Positions 44,729-52,671 of a stretch of 64,000 nucleotides of DNA are shown here, piece after piece. Every line of letters starts with the position of its first letter. Position 1 is the stretch's first letter. The notes below the pieces were generated by a model, which had not been told where the DNA came from, did not search any database, and saw nothing but the letters and a program-made list of their open reading frames with translations. A program made the translations under genes and the position numbers. This stretch comes from Bacteroidota bacterium (GTDB taxonomy: Bacteria; Bacteroidota; Bacteroidia; B-17B0; Aurantibacillaceae), in NCBI GenBank assembly GCA_030681615.1, contig JAUXSA010000195.1:44982-108981 (forward strand). Reading direction: 5' to 3'.

Positions 44729-44989
44729 GATTATGGTATTAGATTACAAAGTTAACTATATAATTGTTAATAACTTTATTTATTAGACGAAAATAATTTA
44801 TTAAATCGCGATTGGGGTTTATGGCTTGTGATTAACTGGTTAAAAAGCTGTTAACGATATTTTAATAACCGTATAAGCCACTGATTTAAAACCACTTGCT
44901 AATTTTTGGTTATTAACAAGGCTTGGCAACTGACGTATACCAAAAATCCCATAAAACCGACGAATTTTTTGCCTAGAAAAATAATACAA

Positions 44990-46063
44990 TTAATCCTTTT
45001 TGTAAACCAACACGTTAAAAACGTATGGGTTAATGCGTTTTATCTGCTCGGTACGCTTTAAGCCTTTAAGCGTTTGCTTTTTAGACTGGCTTAAGAGATC
45101 CGTTTTAACGCTATCAACCGTTAAAGCGTCAATCGATCTAAAGATCTCGTTAGATTTTATAGCAAAACCGGTAGCTTCGGCGCCTGTAATTTTACCCCTG
45201 ATAACCCCTATTACATTTCCCTGGTCATTTAATAACGGCCCGCCGCTATTACCCGGGTTTACAGGGATTGAGATCTGGTACATAGTAGTATCATTATAAT
45301 AACCGCTTAAAGAGCTTAATGAACCTTCTCCATAAACCACATCTTTTCTTGGGTAGCCAAGTGTATACACCTTTTCACCAAGATCAGTAGTTTTTTGATT
45401 GAATGTAAAAGGAACGTCCCATGTTTTTACAACATCCGGATTAGTGATCTTTAAAATAGCGATATCTAATTTTGTATCTATTAAAATAACTTCGGTCAAC
45501 GTTCTCTCTAAAGATCCGTTTTGTACAAACACGCTATCAGCACCGTTTACCATGTGTGAGCTGGTAATGATATAACCTTTGTTATTAAAAGCAAAAGCAC
45601 TTCCTTCTAAATTTGCAGGAGCAGGTAAAGGCTTTAAACGGTTACCTTCTTTAATACCTTCAACAACAGCATCGCTAGATGCTTTTAATTTTAATCCTAA
45701 TTCGGTGATCTCGTTGCTTGTTTGTTTAACACCCGGACTAACAGCAGCAACTGTGCTTAATACAACAATAGCAGCCGTACTTGCAGCAACTAAAACAGTT
45801 TTGCCATAACGTTTTACAAAACCTTCTTCCTTAAAAGAGATAATTTTTGCATCGTTACCAAAGGCAGAAGTATGAATTGCTTTTAATTTATTTTTAAAAG
45901 CATTTCTTTTTGCGCTTTTCTGTAAAGTAACCACTAAAGTTTTGTGTTGTTCAAACGCCTCTGCAAATGTATTGTCAGAGCGTAAACGGTTTTCAAAATC
46001 TAAAACTTCATCCGTACTTAGCGCTCCACTTAAATAATCATCAAATAAATCTATCGGTCTCAT
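44990..46063 (-). CDS. Membrane-anchored trypsin-like protease with anti-sigma-like N-terminus
   Basis: 357 residues. The first ~60 residues (DLFDDYLSGALSTDEVLDFENRLRSD) match the cytosolic N-terminus typical of Bacteroidota anti-sigma factors. One transmembrane helix follows (about 88-110). The periplasmic part is a trypsin/HtrA-like protease with His in ITSSHMV, Asp in DTKLDIAIL and Ser in NPGNSGGPL; no PDZ domain is visible. It overlaps the ECF sigma gene by four bases (ATGA), which supports a sigma/regulator pair. I infer that the cytosolic part binds the sigma factor and that the protease domain either senses envelope stress or acts on itself or on secreted targets. Confidence 0.82.
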   Translation of the reverse strand: MRPIDLFDDYLSGALSTDEVLDFENRLRSDNTFAEAFEQHKTLVVTLQKSAKRNAFKNKLKAIHTSAFGNDAKIISFKEEGFVKRYGKTVLVAASTAAIVVLSTVAAVSPGVKQTSNEITELGLKLKASSDAVVEGIKEGNRLKPLPAPANLEGSAFAFNNKGYIITSSHMVNGADSVFVQNGSLERTLTEVILIDTKLDIAILKITNPDVVKTWDVPFTFNQKTTDLGEKVYTLGYPRKDVVYGEGSLSSLSGYYNDTTMYQISIPVNPGNSGGPLLNDQGNVIGVIRGKITGAEATGFAIKSNEIFRSIDALTVDSVKTDLLSQSKKQTLKGLKRTEQIKRINPYVFNVLVYKKD

Positions 46064-46650
46064 TTTCTTTCTATTTGTTCAACTGGTAATAATTCAAAAA
46101 AACTTTTCTTTAATCGTTGTAAACATTTGTACTTCTGATTTTTTGCATTGTCGGCATTGGTGTAACCAAATTTTTCGGCTATCTCATCCATGCTTAACTT
46201 TTGCACATAAAAATCTTTTATCAATGTGGCGCAGGGTTCTCCAAGTTCGGCAAGACTTTGATTCATTTTTTCAAGTTCTGCTTCTTTGGCCTCGTAGATA
46301 GTCAAATCTTCAGTCACATCTACCACTTCATTCTCGTCATCGTCTTTAAACAAAAAAGTTTTGCTGTTCTTTTTCAATTGCTTTAACCATAAACGTTTTG
46401 CAATAGAATAAATATAAGTTTGCAGCTGACAATTTAATTCAAAGTCCGGCTTTTGTACATTTTCATATAAAACAATTATTGTTTCCTGGTAAATGTCTTG
46501 AGCCGCCTCTTGTGTGCCACTATTGTTTACAATAAATTTAAGAACGATGTTGTAGTACTTTTTATACAAAACGTTTAGCACTTCATTATTTCCGGTGCGT
46601 AAACCCTCAATAAATTGATCTTCGGTATACTGCACTTTGTTTCTGGACAT
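46060..46650 (-). CDS. ECF-type sigma-70 family RNA polymerase sigma factor
   Basis: 196 residues from ATG 46650 (MSRNKVQYTEDQFIEGLRTG); the open frame extends to a TTG at 46686 with an uncharacteristic sequence. Region 2 is EVLNVLYKKYYNIVLKFIVNN...AAQDIYQETIIVLYENV with LQTYIYSIAKRLWLKQLKK; an acidic linker follows; region 4 has AELGEPCATLIKDFYVQKLSMDEIAEKFGY with a helix-turn-helix. Translationally coupled to the protease gene downstream. The divergent upstream region has repeated GGGTAAC-like boxes. Confidence 0.9.
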   Translation of the reverse strand: MSRNKVQYTEDQFIEGLRTGNNEVLNVLYKKYYNIVLKFIVNNSGTQEAAQDIYQETIIVLYENVQKPDFELNCQLQTYIYSIAKRLWLKQLKKNSKTFLFKDDDENEVVDVTEDLTIYEAKEAELEKMNQSLAELGEPCATLIKDFYVQKLSMDEIAEKFGYTNADNAKNQKYKCLQRLKKSFFELLPVEQIERK

Positions 46651-46730
46651 AAACGCCTTGTTTAGATTAATACTACAATTAAACAAAGGTAACCTTTAGC
46701 GAGGTTAAATTTTATATCTATGACCTGAAA

Positions 46731-46821
46731 TTTTGGGTAACCTGTTCAAACCTTAAATTTATTTATTTGATTATCAATTGTTTATAAATTATTTCTAAAA
46801 TCTTCAATTTTTTTGGGTTAC
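46731..46821. promoter_or_regulatory. Repeated TTTTGGGTwAC boxes in the sigma/lipoprotein divergent region
   Basis: TTTTGGGTAAC (46731-46741) and TTTTGGGTTAC (46811-46821) differ at one base and lie exactly 80 bases apart. A related GGTAACC is at 46688-46694. They sit between the sigma factor gene and the small lipoprotein gene and could be sigma or regulator sites; chance is not excluded. Confidence 0.35.
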
Positions 46822-46877
46822 TATTTTTAAAAAAAGGGATAAATGGGAAATTAACCAACAATCTAAAAAAAATTAAA

Positions 46878-47102
46878 ATGAAAAAAGTATTCTCAATCGT
46901 AATGGTAGCTGCTTTAGCTACAGCTTTCGTATCATGTGGTCCTTCTGCTGAAGAAAAAGCTAAAATGGAAGAAAGAGCTAAGCAAGTTGCTGATTCAATC
47001 GCAGCTGCTATTAGCGAGTCAATGAACCAAGTTCCTGCAGAAACTGCTCCAGTTGATTCAACTGCTGCTGCTGCAACTACTGAAACTGCACCTGCACACT
47101 AA
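46878..47102 (+). CDS. Small Ala-rich lipoprotein, probably highly expressed
   Basis: 74 residues: signal with lipobox AFVSC, mature start CGPSAEEKAKMEERAKQVADS (one amphipathic helix), then an Ala/Thr/Pro-rich tail. The gene is dominated by GCT/GCA Ala and AAA Lys codons and ends in a strong terminator, features of a highly expressed gene. Divergent from the ECF sigma/protease operon. A shorter-tailed paralogue follows at 47215. Function unknown; a small envelope-spacing or stress lipoprotein is possible. Confidence 0.75.
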   Translation: MKKVFSIVMVAALATAFVSCGPSAEEKAKMEERAKQVADSIAAAISESMNQVPAETAPVDSTAAAATTETAPAH

Positions 47103-47127
47103 TTTGTGTTTAGTTAGTTAGCTGATT

Positions 47128-47163
47128 GGCCTCAAAGCATTGCTTTGGGGCCTTTCTGTTTTT
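47128..47163 (+). terminator. Intrinsic terminator after the small lipoprotein gene
   Basis: GGCCTCAAAGC pairs with GCTTTGGGGCC (one mismatch) around a three-base loop, followed by TTTCTGTTTTT. Confidence 0.85.
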
Positions 47164-47188
47164 AATAGATTATAAGAGCAAACATTCT

Positions 47189-47196
47189 TATCTTTG
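47189..47196 (+). promoter_or_regulatory. TAnnTTTG box upstream of the second small lipoprotein
   Basis: TATCTTTG, exact consensus match, 18 bases before the ATG at 47215. Confidence 0.4.
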
Positions 47197-47214
47197 TAAA
47201 CCAATATTTAGGAC

Positions 47215-47427
47215 ATGAAAAAATTAATTTTATTTTTTAGTTTAATAATTATAGTATCATTTACAACTTGTGGTCCGGCTGCCGAAAGCCGCGACTCTAT
47301 GCATAAACGTGCTAAAGAAGTTCAGGATTCAATTGCCAACGGCATTAAGGCTGCAATTGCAGAGGTTGAAGGCTTGCCTGCCCCGGTAGTTGTACCAAAC
47401 GATACAACAAAAGCAAAACCGCAATAA
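47215..47427 (+). CDS. Small lipoprotein, paralogue of the preceding gene
   Basis: 70 residues: lipobox SFTTC, mature CGPAAESRDSMHKRAKEVQDSIANGIKAA colinear with the first copy (CGPSAEEKAKMEERAKQVADSIAAAI), then a Pro/Val/Thr tail. It has its own promoter-like box and is separated from copy one by a terminator, so the two can be expressed independently. Function unknown. Confidence 0.72.
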   Translation: MKKLILFFSLIIIVSFTTCGPAAESRDSMHKRAKEVQDSIANGIKAAIAEVEGLPAPVVVPNDTTKAKPQ

Positions 47428-47492
47428 AAAATTATTTATTTGCACCCTGCAAAGAAAATGTTCTATAAGGGCAATACCCTTAAATTTTAATT

Positions 47493-48581
47493 ATGGAAAT
47501 TACAGTTCAAAAAGTTTTAGACGCTTTAAAATATGTGGACGATCCGGATCTTAAAAAAGACCTGGTAACCCTTAATATGATTAAAGATGTTGTAGTTGAC
47601 GGAAAAAACATTGCTTTTACCGTTGTTCTCACAACCCCTGCATGTCCTATGAAGGACATGATACATAACGCCTGCATGAATGCGGTTTTACACTACGTGG
47701 ATAAAGAAGCGAAGGTGAAAATAAACATGACCGCAACCGTTACCTCTAAAAAAGAAAAAGATGAAACTACTTTACGCGATGTAAAAAACATTATTGCCGT
47801 TGCCAGTGGAAAAGGTGGCGTTGGTAAAAGCACCGTTGCTGCCAATTTAGCGCTGGGCCTTGCCCGCCAGGGAGCAAAAGTAGGTTTAGTGGATGCAGAT
47901 ATTTACGGCCCATCGCAGCATATTATGTTTGGCGTTGAGCGTGATGCCCCCGGACCAGGAGAGTTTAACGGACAAAAGAAAATGGCACCCGTAGAAAGTT
48001 ACGGCGTTAAAATAAATTCAGTTGGTTTTTTGGCGGGTCCCGGACAAGTTGTTGCATTACGCGGACCAATGGCCAGCAAAGCTTTATCGCAATTATTTTA
48101 CGATACCGTTTGGGGTGAATTAGATTATTTAATTGTTGATCTTCCTCCCGGAACTGGAGATATTCAAATTAGTTTGTGCAGCCAGGTTCCTTTAACAGGC
48201 GCCGTAATTGTTTGCACCCCGCAACCGGTTGCAATATCAGATGCACGAAAAGGAATTGCATTATTTCAATTACCGGCTTTAAATGTTCCGATCTTAGGAT
48301 TGGTAGAGAACATGGCCTGGTTTACACCTGCAGAATTACCGGAGAATAAATATTATATTTTTGGAAAAGATGGTGTAAAAGATCTTGCTGCAGAATTACA
48401 ATTTCCTTTACTAGCACAAATTCCTCTGATACAAAGTGTGCGCGAAGCCGCTGATGCTGGTCGCCCTGCAGTTATGCAGGACAATACCCCACAGGCAATA
48501 AGTTTTATGGAATTGGCGCAAAATGTTGCACAACAAGTTGCTATTCGAAATGCGAGTGTTGCGTTAGAATTAAACAGTTAA
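47493..48581 (+). CDS. Mrp/ApbC-family P-loop ATPase, Fe-S cluster carrier
   Basis: 362 residues: N-terminal MIP18/DUF59-like domain (1-~85; VDDPDLKKDLVTLNMIKDV, TTPACPMKD), then a ParA-like ATPase with the deviant Walker A GKGGVGKST near residue 110, DADIYGPSQH, and DLPPGTGDIQISL. The family transfers iron-sulfur clusters. The region where E. coli ApbC has its C-terminal CxxC instead reads ENMAWFTPAELPENKYYIFGKDG, with no Cys. The stop overlaps the convergent gene's stop (shared TTAA). Confidence 0.88.
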   Translation: MEITVQKVLDALKYVDDPDLKKDLVTLNMIKDVVVDGKNIAFTVVLTTPACPMKDMIHNACMNAVLHYVDKEAKVKINMTATVTSKKEKDETTLRDVKNIIAVASGKGGVGKSTVAANLALGLARQGAKVGLVDADIYGPSQHIMFGVERDAPGPGEFNGQKKMAPVESYGVKINSVGFLAGPGQVVALRGPMASKALSQLFYDTVWGELDYLIVDLPPGTGDIQISLCSQVPLTGAVIVCTPQPVAISDARKGIALFQLPALNVPILGLVENMAWFTPAELPENKYYIFGKDGVKDLAAELQFPLLAQIPLIQSVREAADAGRPAVMQDNTPQAISFMELAQNVAQQVAIRNASVALELNS

Positions 48582-49192
48582 GTTTTATTTTTTCTTTTGT
48601 TATCATTATATTTTTTAATGATAAGCTGGGCATCCATAAAAGTTAAAGATTTTTCTTCTACAAGTTTTTTCACTTCTGCATCATCACTAACATAACTTAG
48701 CATAAAATTTTTAAAGCCAATTAATGGAATTCTTCCTGTTTTATCCCTACTGCCTTTTTTCACAATAAAATAGCGTGTAGTAGTTGTGGTGCCGCCTGTT
48801 CTATACATTCCACCACCTACTCTTCCGTATGAAGACCCGTATGAACCTCCCGAAGAGGTGGTTTGTGTGTAGGATAAAAGTATCAGATCACCGTCTTCTA
48901 TCACCTGCATAAATCTTAAACGCCCACCAAATGGCGACGCCGGAACCGATAAATATTTTAAAAGGCCTAACATGGCATACCCGTATAAATTTTTTGCTTT
49001 GTATTTTTTCTTTACACCATCAGCACCAATAAATTTTATTTTTTTGCCCGGTGAAGAAAAAAACAACTTGTCTTTTATTTTTCCGGCAATGCTATCATTA
49101 TTTCCGGTGTATAAATAACCAGGAACATATCTTCTCTGAGAAAACGATACGTTAACCAGGAAAATTAAAAGAATCAATATCGTTTTTTTCAT
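48578..49192 (-). CDS. Unknown exported protein
   Basis: 204 residues, signal peptide (MKKTILILLIFLVNVSFSQ), mature RRYVPGYLYTGNNDSIAGKI, then FIGADGVKKKYKAKNLYGYA, related in layout to the protein encoded at 34978. A Gly/Ser/Tyr/Thr-rich patch (SSGGSYGSSYGRVGGGMY) near residue 120 is probably flexible. No catalytic signature. 28 bases downstream of the outer-membrane-protein gene on the same strand. Confidence 0.68.
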   Translation of the reverse strand: MKKTILILLIFLVNVSFSQRRYVPGYLYTGNNDSIAGKIKDKLFFSSPGKKIKFIGADGVKKKYKAKNLYGYAMLGLLKYLSVPASPFGGRLRFMQVIEDGDLILLSYTQTTSSGGSYGSSYGRVGGGMYRTGGTTTTTRYFIVKKGSRDKTGRIPLIGFKNFMLSYVSDDAEVKKLVEEKSLTFMDAQLIIKKYNDNKRKNKT

Positions 49193-49220
49193 TTATAGAG
49201 TATTTATATTAGGGACTTGA

Positions 49221-49943
49221 TTAACTGCTTTTTTGTTTATCGCGAACCTCTTTTTTATAGTTGAACCTAAAAACAAGGCCGCCCTGAACGATAGCGCCTT
49301 TCTCATAACCCAACTCAAAATTTAAACCAATAAAAGGGTTGAAGTAATGTCTGTAGCCAATGCTTGGGGCAAAGTAAAAGCCGCCGGGCAAAGAAAGATC
49401 ATAAGCGAGTTCCTGGTTAAATATCCCAACAAACCTGCCTGCATCGGTGCTGCTAAAATTTATGTTCAAATTGTTTTTTGTTAACCCAAGACCTAAGGCC
49501 AAATAAAAATCGTTCTTATAACTCTCTAACGGAAAATTAAAAACAGGGCGAATACCAATAGAAGAGCTCGTAAGTTTAATTTTATAAATATCAACACTAT
49601 CTTCATAGATCGACCCATAACTTATGTTTTGAGCATTGTAATGATCTTCAACATCAAAGCTTAAACTCCAGTATGAATAATTTAAACCTAATGTAAAATT
49701 CTTATCTAATGCCAGGCCTGCTTTTAAAGAGATGGGATTAATACCTTTGATGGACGAAACTTCAACAATCCCATCAAAGTTCTCTTTAAACACATTACTG
49801 TTTGTGGCCAGCTTTACAATGCCTTTAAATAAATGCGGCGCGCCAATATTTGCGTTTAAAGTTATATCTCCTTTGTTAACGGATTGCGACTTGCCGCTAA
49901 GGGCAACTATGCATAAAACAAAAACGACAAAAACATTTTTCAT
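49221..49943 (-). CDS. Outer membrane beta-barrel protein
   Basis: 240 residues with a signal peptide (NVFVVFVLCIVALSGKSQS) and alternating amphipathic strands through to a C-terminal strand ending in aromatic residues (IVQGGLVFRFNY). Repeated patterns such as FTLGLNYSYWSLSF and FYLALGLGLTKNNL fit an 8-10 strand barrel of the OmpA/OmpW-like type. No specific porin signature. It follows the threonine dehydrogenase gene by three bases. Confidence 0.7.
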   Translation of the reverse strand: MKNVFVVFVLCIVALSGKSQSVNKGDITLNANIGAPHLFKGIVKLATNSNVFKENFDGIVEVSSIKGINPISLKAGLALDKNFTLGLNYSYWSLSFDVEDHYNAQNISYGSIYEDSVDIYKIKLTSSSIGIRPVFNFPLESYKNDFYLALGLGLTKNNLNINFSSTDAGRFVGIFNQELAYDLSLPGGFYFAPSIGYRHYFNPFIGLNFELGYEKGAIVQGGLVFRFNYKKEVRDKQKSS

Positions 49944-49946
49944 TTA

Positions 49947-50903
49947 TCAAACGGTCTTTAAATTTTTAAGATTCACTAACATGTTCTCAACCAATTTTGG
50001 AAGATCATAATGTTCCTTCCAGCCCCAGTCTTTACGGGCATCGGCATCGTTAATACTTTTTGGCCAGCTATCCGCAATGGCCTGCCTGAAATCTGGCTTA
50101 TACGAAATTGTAAAATCAGGAATGTGTTTTTTTATTTCTGCGGCAATATCTTTAGGGCTAAAACTAATACCCGATAAATTATAAGCGCCGCGTATCTTTA
50201 TATTTTCAGAAGGCGCATGCATGATCTCAATGGTCGCGCGAATCGCATCTTCCATATGCATCATTGGTAACGCAGTATTTTCACTCAAAAAACTTTCGTA
50301 ATTGCCTTTTTTTAATGCTTCGTGAAAAATATGTACTGCGTAATCTGTGGTGCCTCCACCCGGAGCGCTTTTCCAGCCTATTAAACCGGGGTAACGAATG
50401 CTTCTTGTATCTACTCCATGTTTTTTAAAGTACCATTCGCACCAGCGCTCGCCCGCTTGTTTGCTTATGCCGTATATAGTTGATGGTTCCATTACAGTAT
50501 ACTGCGGCGTGTTTTCGCGAGGTGTTGTAGGGCCAAAAACCGCAATAGAACTTGGCCAGTAAATTTGTTTAATGTGTTTTTCTTTTCCAAGATCCAGCAC
50601 ATGAAATAAACTTTCCATATTCAGTTTCCAGGCAAACATAGGGTTTTGCTCTCCGGTAGCAGAAAGCATTGCGGCAAGATGATAAACATGCGTAATGCCA
50701 TGTTTTTTAACGATCTCAAACAGGGCCTTGCCATCAAGGGCATCTAATATCTCGAAAGGATTTTCGGTAATAACAGCAGGCGCTTTTAGGTCAGAAGGAA
50801 CAACATTTTTATGGCCGTATATTTTAGACAGCTCGGCTGTTAATTCAATGCCAATTTGCCCGCCGGCACCTATAATTAAAATTTTTTCATTCTTGGTCAA
50901 CAT
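49947..50903 (-). CDS. NAD-dependent L-threonine 3-dehydrogenase (SDR epimerase-fold type)
   Basis: 318 residues of the extended short-chain dehydrogenase fold: IGAGGQIGIELTAEL nucleotide-binding motif near residue 10, HVYHLAAMLSATGEQNP, PSSIAVFGP, catalytic YGISKQAGE, and PGLIGWKSAPGGGTTDYAV, which is the signature of the psychrophilic/flavobacterial TDH rather than sugar epimerases. It converts L-threonine to 2-amino-3-oxobutyrate. ATG 50903 (MLTKNEK) is clear. A kbl partner gene is not present in the window. Confidence 0.87.
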   Translation of the reverse strand: MLTKNEKILIIGAGGQIGIELTAELSKIYGHKNVVPSDLKAPAVITENPFEILDALDGKALFEIVKKHGITHVYHLAAMLSATGEQNPMFAWKLNMESLFHVLDLGKEKHIKQIYWPSSIAVFGPTTPRENTPQYTVMEPSTIYGISKQAGERWCEWYFKKHGVDTRSIRYPGLIGWKSAPGGGTTDYAVHIFHEALKKGNYESFLSENTALPMMHMEDAIRATIEIMHAPSENIKIRGAYNLSGISFSPKDIAAEIKKHIPDFTISYKPDFRQAIADSWPKSINDADARKDWGWKEHYDLPKLVENMLVNLKNLKTV

Positions 50904-51052
50904 GATTAAGATCAGTTAAATGTTAGCAAACAATTTTGTATCTTTACAAACGTAATTATAATTTTTGAAATTGACTACAATGTACGCTGTACAAAGTATA
51001 AAGCCAAAAATAAATTACAATGATAATATAAACTGCAATTATTTTTATCGTT

Positions 51053-52123
51053 ATGGCATTACTGGTAAACCGTGAAAACAAAGACGTTTTAAAACAACGT
51101 TTAAAAGAAGAAAACATAGAGCGCAAAACAATTTCTTTTTACCGCTATGTTTCAATCCCAAACCCACAAGAATTAAGAGACGAACTTTTTAAAACCTGGA
51201 GTGTATGGCATTGTTTTGGCCGTATTTATATTGCCCACGAGGGTATTAATGCTCAAATGAGTGTTCCCACTCAGCACTGGAACGATTTTGTGAAACATGT
51301 TTATAGTTTAAGTTATTTTAAAGATGTACCCTTTAAACACGCTGTAGATGGCAATGGCAAATCGTTTTATAAACTTGTAATTAAGGTAAAAGAAAAAATA
51401 GTAGCGGATGGAATAAATGATCCAAAGTTTGATCCTGCAAAAACCGGAACGTATTTAAACGCAGAAGAGTTTAATAAAGCGCTTGAAGATCCGGATACTA
51501 TTGTTGTAGATATGCGTAACCATTACGAAAGTGAAGTGGGTAAGTTTGAAGGTGCTTTTACACCCGATGCAGATACATTTAGAGAGGAACTGCCTTTAGT
51601 GATCGATCATCTGGCTGGGCAGGAGAACAAAAAAATACTAATGTATTGTACCGGGGGCATCCGTTGCGAGAAGGCCAGCGCTTACTTTAAATATAAAGGA
51701 TTTAAAGATGTAAATCATTTACACGGGGGTATAATTCAATACGCTAAAGAAGTAAAAGAACAAGGTTTGGAAAGCAAATTTAAAGGCATCAACTTTGTGT
51801 TTGATGAACGTATTGGCGAGCGGATAACCGATGACGTTTTAAGCGAATGCCACCAGTGTGGTACCCCATGCGATACGCATGTAAACTGCAAGAATGATGA
51901 TTGCCACCTTTTATTTATTCAATGCCAGGCCTGTGCTGAAAAGATGAAAGGCTGCTGCACGCCAGAGTGTGTTGATATAATTGCTTTGCCTATAGAAGAG
52001 CAGCGGAAACTAAGAAAAGGCCGCATTAAGAATGGCCCCGAATGTTTAGCAGTGTATAAAAGCAGATTAAGACCAAACCTGAAAGAGATTATAAAAAATA
52101 ATTTATCTTTAAAGAATATTTAA
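51053..52123 (+). CDS. trhO: tRNA uridine(34) hydroxylase TrhO (rhodanese family)
   Basis: 356 residues. N-terminal acylphosphatase-like region (YVSIPNPQELRDELFKTW, IYIAHEGINAQMS), central rhodanese domain with active-site MYCTGGIRCEKAS near residue 200, and a C-terminal Cys-rich part (CHQCGTPCDTHVNCKNDDCHLLFIQC). This architecture is that of YceA/TrhO, which uses oxygen to make 5-hydroxyuridine at tRNA position 34. Followed 8 bases later by a lipoprotein gene. Confidence 0.92.
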   Translation: MALLVNRENKDVLKQRLKEENIERKTISFYRYVSIPNPQELRDELFKTWSVWHCFGRIYIAHEGINAQMSVPTQHWNDFVKHVYSLSYFKDVPFKHAVDGNGKSFYKLVIKVKEKIVADGINDPKFDPAKTGTYLNAEEFNKALEDPDTIVVDMRNHYESEVGKFEGAFTPDADTFREELPLVIDHLAGQENKKILMYCTGGIRCEKASAYFKYKGFKDVNHLHGGIIQYAKEVKEQGLESKFKGINFVFDERIGERITDDVLSECHQCGTPCDTHVNCKNDDCHLLFIQCQACAEKMKGCCTPECVDIIALPIEEQRKLRKGRIKNGPECLAVYKSRLRPNLKEIIKNNLSLKNI

Positions 52124-52131
52124 AAAAGCTT

Positions 52132-52656
52132 ATGAAAAAAATTCTGGGTGTTTTAATTATTTTATCATTGGTTGTGCTTAATCTTTCCTGCAAAAAAGAT
52201 AAGGTCACAGAGTTTGATATTGATTATACTACCACACTTACAATTCCATCTACAAGCATCACGGTTAATGTTCCTGCAGATTTTAATAGCCCTGAAATTC
52301 CAACAGACTCAAAAGATAAATTTACTTCCGAAAAAACAGTTCAAAATTTAGTGGACGAAATTAAGATGACCAAATTTGATCTTTCCGTTGCCAATGGAAA
52401 TTTAAATTTTTTAAAATCGTTAAACATTTATTTAAAGACCAGTGGCCTGGGTGATGTATTAATTGCTTCTAAAACCAGCATTCCGCAAGGAGTTTCGTCT
52501 TTGGCAATGGATCTTCAGGATGTAAATATTAAAGAATATATTTTTAAAGACAAGATACAATTCAGGGTTAGCGTTACCATTCAAACAGGTTTGGCGGCAA
52601 CGCAACAATTAAAAATGGACCAAAGGGTTCACGTAAAAGCAAAACTGGTTAAATAA
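52132..52656 (+). CDS. Unknown lipoprotein
   Basis: 174 residues with lipobox LNLSCKKDK at residue ~20. The mature chain is rich in Thr/Ser/Val strands (DYTTTLTIPSTSITVNV, DEIKMTKFDLSVANG, YLKTSGLGDVLIASKTSIPQG) and may form an immunoglobulin-like or LEA-type sandwich. I do not recognise the family. It lies between trhO and hmgA in the same direction with short gaps (8 and 15 bases), so cotranscription is likely. Confidence 0.68.
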   Translation: MKKILGVLIILSLVVLNLSCKKDKVTEFDIDYTTTLTIPSTSITVNVPADFNSPEIPTDSKDKFTSEKTVQNLVDEIKMTKFDLSVANGNLNFLKSLNIYLKTSGLGDVLIASKTSIPQGVSSLAMDLQDVNIKEYIFKDKIQFRVSVTIQTGLAATQQLKMDQRVHVKAKLVK

Positions 52657-52671
52657 TTAAAAAAACAAAAA

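Noticed and set aside
44729..44989. Replication origin or DnaA-box cluster, because of AT-rich GTTAATAAC inverted repeats
   Set aside because: No TTATNCACA-type box cluster and no dnaA/dnaN or other origin genes are present; only one 11-base inverted pair is seen.
48578..48581. Overlap of two convergent stop codons in TTAA as a regulatory device
   Set aside because: A four-base shared stop is a common consequence of tight packing and needs no special explanation.
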